Of a stretch of DNA of 7,588 bases, positions 5,918-7,588 are shown one piece after another. The stretch's first letter is position 1, and every line of letters starts with the position of its first letter. The translations under genes were made by a program, and so were the position numbers. The notes under the pieces are model-generated. The model saw only the letters and a program-made list of their open reading frames with translations. It had not been told where the DNA came from and ran no database searches. The DNA comes from Deltaproteobacteria bacterium (GTDB taxonomy: Bacteria > Bdellovibrionota_C > UBA2361 > JAAYZI01): assembly GCA_012514925.1 (NCBI GenBank), contig JAAYZI010000330.1:1-7588 (forward strand), written 5' to 3'.

Positions 5918-7408
5918 ATGAATAAAGAAGATTCTTTAGACCGGATCGTAGTTGGATTGCTGGGAGCGGGGCCAATCGGGAGTAACTTAGCGTGTAACTT
6001 CGCCGATCACGGGATTGGCGTAGCGCTCTACGATAAAAACGAAGAGACGCTACGTCGAGTCATGAGCACGGTTGACGGCCTGAAAGGCCGAGTCAGCGCT
6101 TACAGTTCGGTTAAAGCGGTCATCGATATGTTGACCACACCCAGAATCTGTTTTCTGTGTGTTCCCTCAGGGGAAGCGGTTGACGAGGCAATCGATGATT
6201 TGTACCAGTCGGGGTTCGGCCCACACGACATCATCGTCGATTGCGGCAACAATGATCACAAAGATTCATTGCGGCGCATCAAAGAGTGGGAAGGCCGGAT
6301 CTCTTACATGCTGTGTCCTCTTTCAGGCGGCGTAAAAGGCGCGCGCTTTGGGCCGTCTCTGATGCCGAGCGGGCTCCCTAAGGTCGTAGAGCAGGTGATG
6401 CCAATCCTGCAGCGAATTGCCGCCAAGGCAAACCCCTTGACAGGTGATAGCTGCAAAGAAGCACAACCTGACCAACCGACCATGGATGGAGAGCCCTGCG
6501 TGGCCTGGATTGGACCAGACGCTTCCGGAAACTTCGTTAAGACCACGCATAACGGCATCGAGTACCTGATCATGCAGGCGATTGGAGAGGTGGTGTGGTT
6601 ATACGTCAAAGGCTTGGAGTTTGACCTCGATAAGGTCATCGACGAGTTAGAGAAAGTTCTTAAAAAACCACCTCTGTCTTCAACCTTCTTGTTGGAGGCA
6701 ACCATCCAAGTTCTGCGGAAACGGGATCCACGGAACCCAGAGCAATTTCTGGTTTGGGAAATTCAAGACGCAGCACATGAGAAGGGCACAGGCGCTATCG
6801 CCGTACGAGACGGCCTAGAGCTACGCGCGGTGATTCCGGGAATCGCCGAGGCCAACTTCTGCCGCACTCTCAGCAGCCTTACGCAAGAGCGGCAAAAAGC
6901 GGCCGGATTATACCAGTCGTTCGAAGGCAGGTTCGTCTCACCGTACCTACTGTACAGGATGCTGCCGTTGGCTTTACAGTCTGCATTCATTATGGCTTAT
7001 GCGCAAGGCTTCGCCATGATGCAGATCGCCTCTCGGCATTACGGATGGAACCTGGATCTAGCCAAAATCGCCAGAATCTGGCGCAATGGCTGCGTGATTC
7101 GCTCCAATATGCTGCAGTTAATTGCAGACGCTTACGAGCGTAAGCCCACACTGCTAAATCTTATGCTCGATAAGGATTTCCAGCGCATGCTCGATGCTAG
7201 TGCACCGGCTTTGGGACAGGTGCTGTACATGGCGCTTGACATGTATGTTCCAGTACCCGCGTTAACGTCGACCTACAATTACTTCCTGAGTTACACCAAA
7301 ACAGAGCTGATCTGGGCCAAGGTGATTCAAGGCTTGCGCGACCTCTTTGGGGCTCACGGCTTCTACCTCAAAGAGGATCCATATCAGATCGTTCATGTCG
7401 ACTGGTAA
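5918..7408 (+). CDS. gnd: 6-phosphogluconate dehydrogenase, decarboxylating
   Basis: Cytoplasmic enzyme converting 6-phosphogluconate to ribulose 5-phosphate and CO2 with reduction of NAD(P) in the oxidative pentose phosphate pathway. The product has 496 residues, slightly over the usual ~470. The N-terminal Rossmann domain has GAGPIG (16-21). The substrate region includes CGNNDHKDS (109-117), LSGG with KGARFGPSLMPSG (135-152), and FVKTTHNGIEY (206-216) with catalytic Lys208, His211, Asn212 and Glu215. KGTG (289-292) and Arg316 in FCRTLSSL match phosphate-binding positions. The all-helical C-terminal part includes YAQGF (361) and GCVIRS (391), and LFGAH (476) leads to the tail. Three features are odd. 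Residue 39 is Asp, followed by Lys-Asn, where NADP enzymes carry Asn-Arg-Ser/Thr. There is an extra ~17 residues at 172-190. The tail GAHGFYLKED lacks the Arg of the usual GAHTYxRxD motif, although a later His (493) is kept. The gene is monocistronic, with its own leader and terminator. Confidence 0.95.
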   Translation: MNKEDSLDRIVVGLLGAGPIGSNLACNFADHGIGVALYDKNEETLRRVMSTVDGLKGRVSAYSSVKAVIDMLTTPRICFLCVPSGEAVDEAIDDLYQSGFGPHDIIVDCGNNDHKDSLRRIKEWEGRISYMLCPLSGGVKGARFGPSLMPSGLPKVVEQVMPILQRIAAKANPLTGDSCKEAQPDQPTMDGEPCVAWIGPDASGNFVKTTHNGIEYLIMQAIGEVVWLYVKGLEFDLDKVIDELEKVLKKPPLSSTFLLEATIQVLRKRDPRNPEQFLVWEIQDAAHEKGTGAIAVRDGLELRAVIPGIAEANFCRTLSSLTQERQKAAGLYQSFEGRFVSPYLLYRMLPLALQSAFIMAYAQGFAMMQIASRHYGWNLDLAKIARIWRNGCVIRSNMLQLIADAYERKPTLLNLMLDKDFQRMLDASAPALGQVLYMALDMYVPVPALTSTYNYFLSYTKTELIWAKVIQGLRDLFGAHGFYLKEDPYQIVHVDW

Positions 7409-7422
7409 TGCTCATTCCACAA

Positions 7423-7454
7423 CTAGGACTTAGAGGCTTCCTCTCTAAGTCTAG
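7423..7454 (+). other. Hairpin directly downstream of gnd
   Basis: CTAGgACTTAGAG (7423-7435) pairs with CTCTAAGTCTAG (7443-7454), giving 12 base pairs with one bulged G and a 7-nt loop. There is no T-run after it. It shares base 7454 with the next hairpin, so the two stems stack or compete at the junction. It may protect the 3' end of the gnd message or assist termination. Confidence 0.6.
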
Positions 7455-7488
7455 CATGGCGCGCGTTTCCAGCGCGCCATGCTTTTTT
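7454..7488 (+). terminator. Intrinsic terminator of gnd
   Basis: GCATGGCGCGC (7454-7464) and GCGCGCCATGC (7472-7482) form a perfect 11 bp GC-rich stem with a 7-nt loop, followed by six T (7483-7488). This is a classical Rho-independent terminator, 46 bases after the gnd stop. The remaining 100 bases to the window end show no gene start or other feature I can support. Confidence 0.93.
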
Positions 7489-7588
7489 CCCTCTTCGTTT
7501 CGCATCTCCAAGGTTATACACCCCCGGCCCCGCCTTACCTCCTGTTACCGGTGATCTAATGTAGGTGGCATCGTAACCACTTCTTGCA

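Noticed and set aside
6304..6705. 133-codon antisense ORF opposite gnd
   Set aside because: It lies wholly across conserved Gnd motifs and has no ribosome site; a shadow.

Overview
The window looks like a stretch of chromosome from a Gram-negative bacterium of intermediate GC content. The reasons are dense ORFs with Shine-Dalgarno sites, a lipobox-type lipoprotein acylase, a secreted disulfide-type protein and a bacterial-type 6-phosphogluconate dehydrogenase. Nothing seen fixes the phylum. No rRNA, tRNA, CRISPR array, transposase or phage gene was found.

Layout. Positions 1-239 hold no convincing gene, but carry a truncated ~100 bp repeat (copy A, 123-223, minus orientation) directly in front of a penicillin/acyl-homoserine-lactone-acylase-family lipoprotein gene (240-2522, +). 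A convergent gene (2562-3287, -) follows after 39 bp and encodes a small secreted protein with two calcium-loop motifs and 12 cysteines. A 312 bp divergent control region (3288-3599) holds a candidate promoter, a C-rich hairpin and an operator-like repeat. It leads into a 563-residue protein of unknown function (3600-5291, +). Next come two tandem full-length copies of the same repeat (B and C, 5348-5575, plus orientation), a terminator-like hairpin (5657-5684), and a structured leader (5801-5917) in front of gnd (5918-7408, +). gnd ends in two back-to-back hairpins, the second a textbook intrinsic terminator.

How the parts fit. No operon is visible: each gene stands alone. The first three genes lie between inverted copies of one repeat family, so this ~5.1 kb block may have been moved or rearranged as a unit. 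Two gene products (acylase, Cys-rich protein) act outside the cytoplasm, the 563-residue protein is of unknown location, and Gnd belongs to cytoplasmic carbon metabolism.

The most interesting items are: the gnd leader, which can be folded into mutually exclusive hairpins (1:2, 2:3, 3:4) overlapping a 15-codon ORF, as in attenuators; the repeat family with GTAAC-type ends flanking the accessory block; the unusual Gnd, which has Asp at the cofactor-discriminating position, an insertion, and no Arg in the usual C-terminal substrate-binding motif; and the unrecognised 563-residue protein. All functional readings rest on motif recognition by eye.
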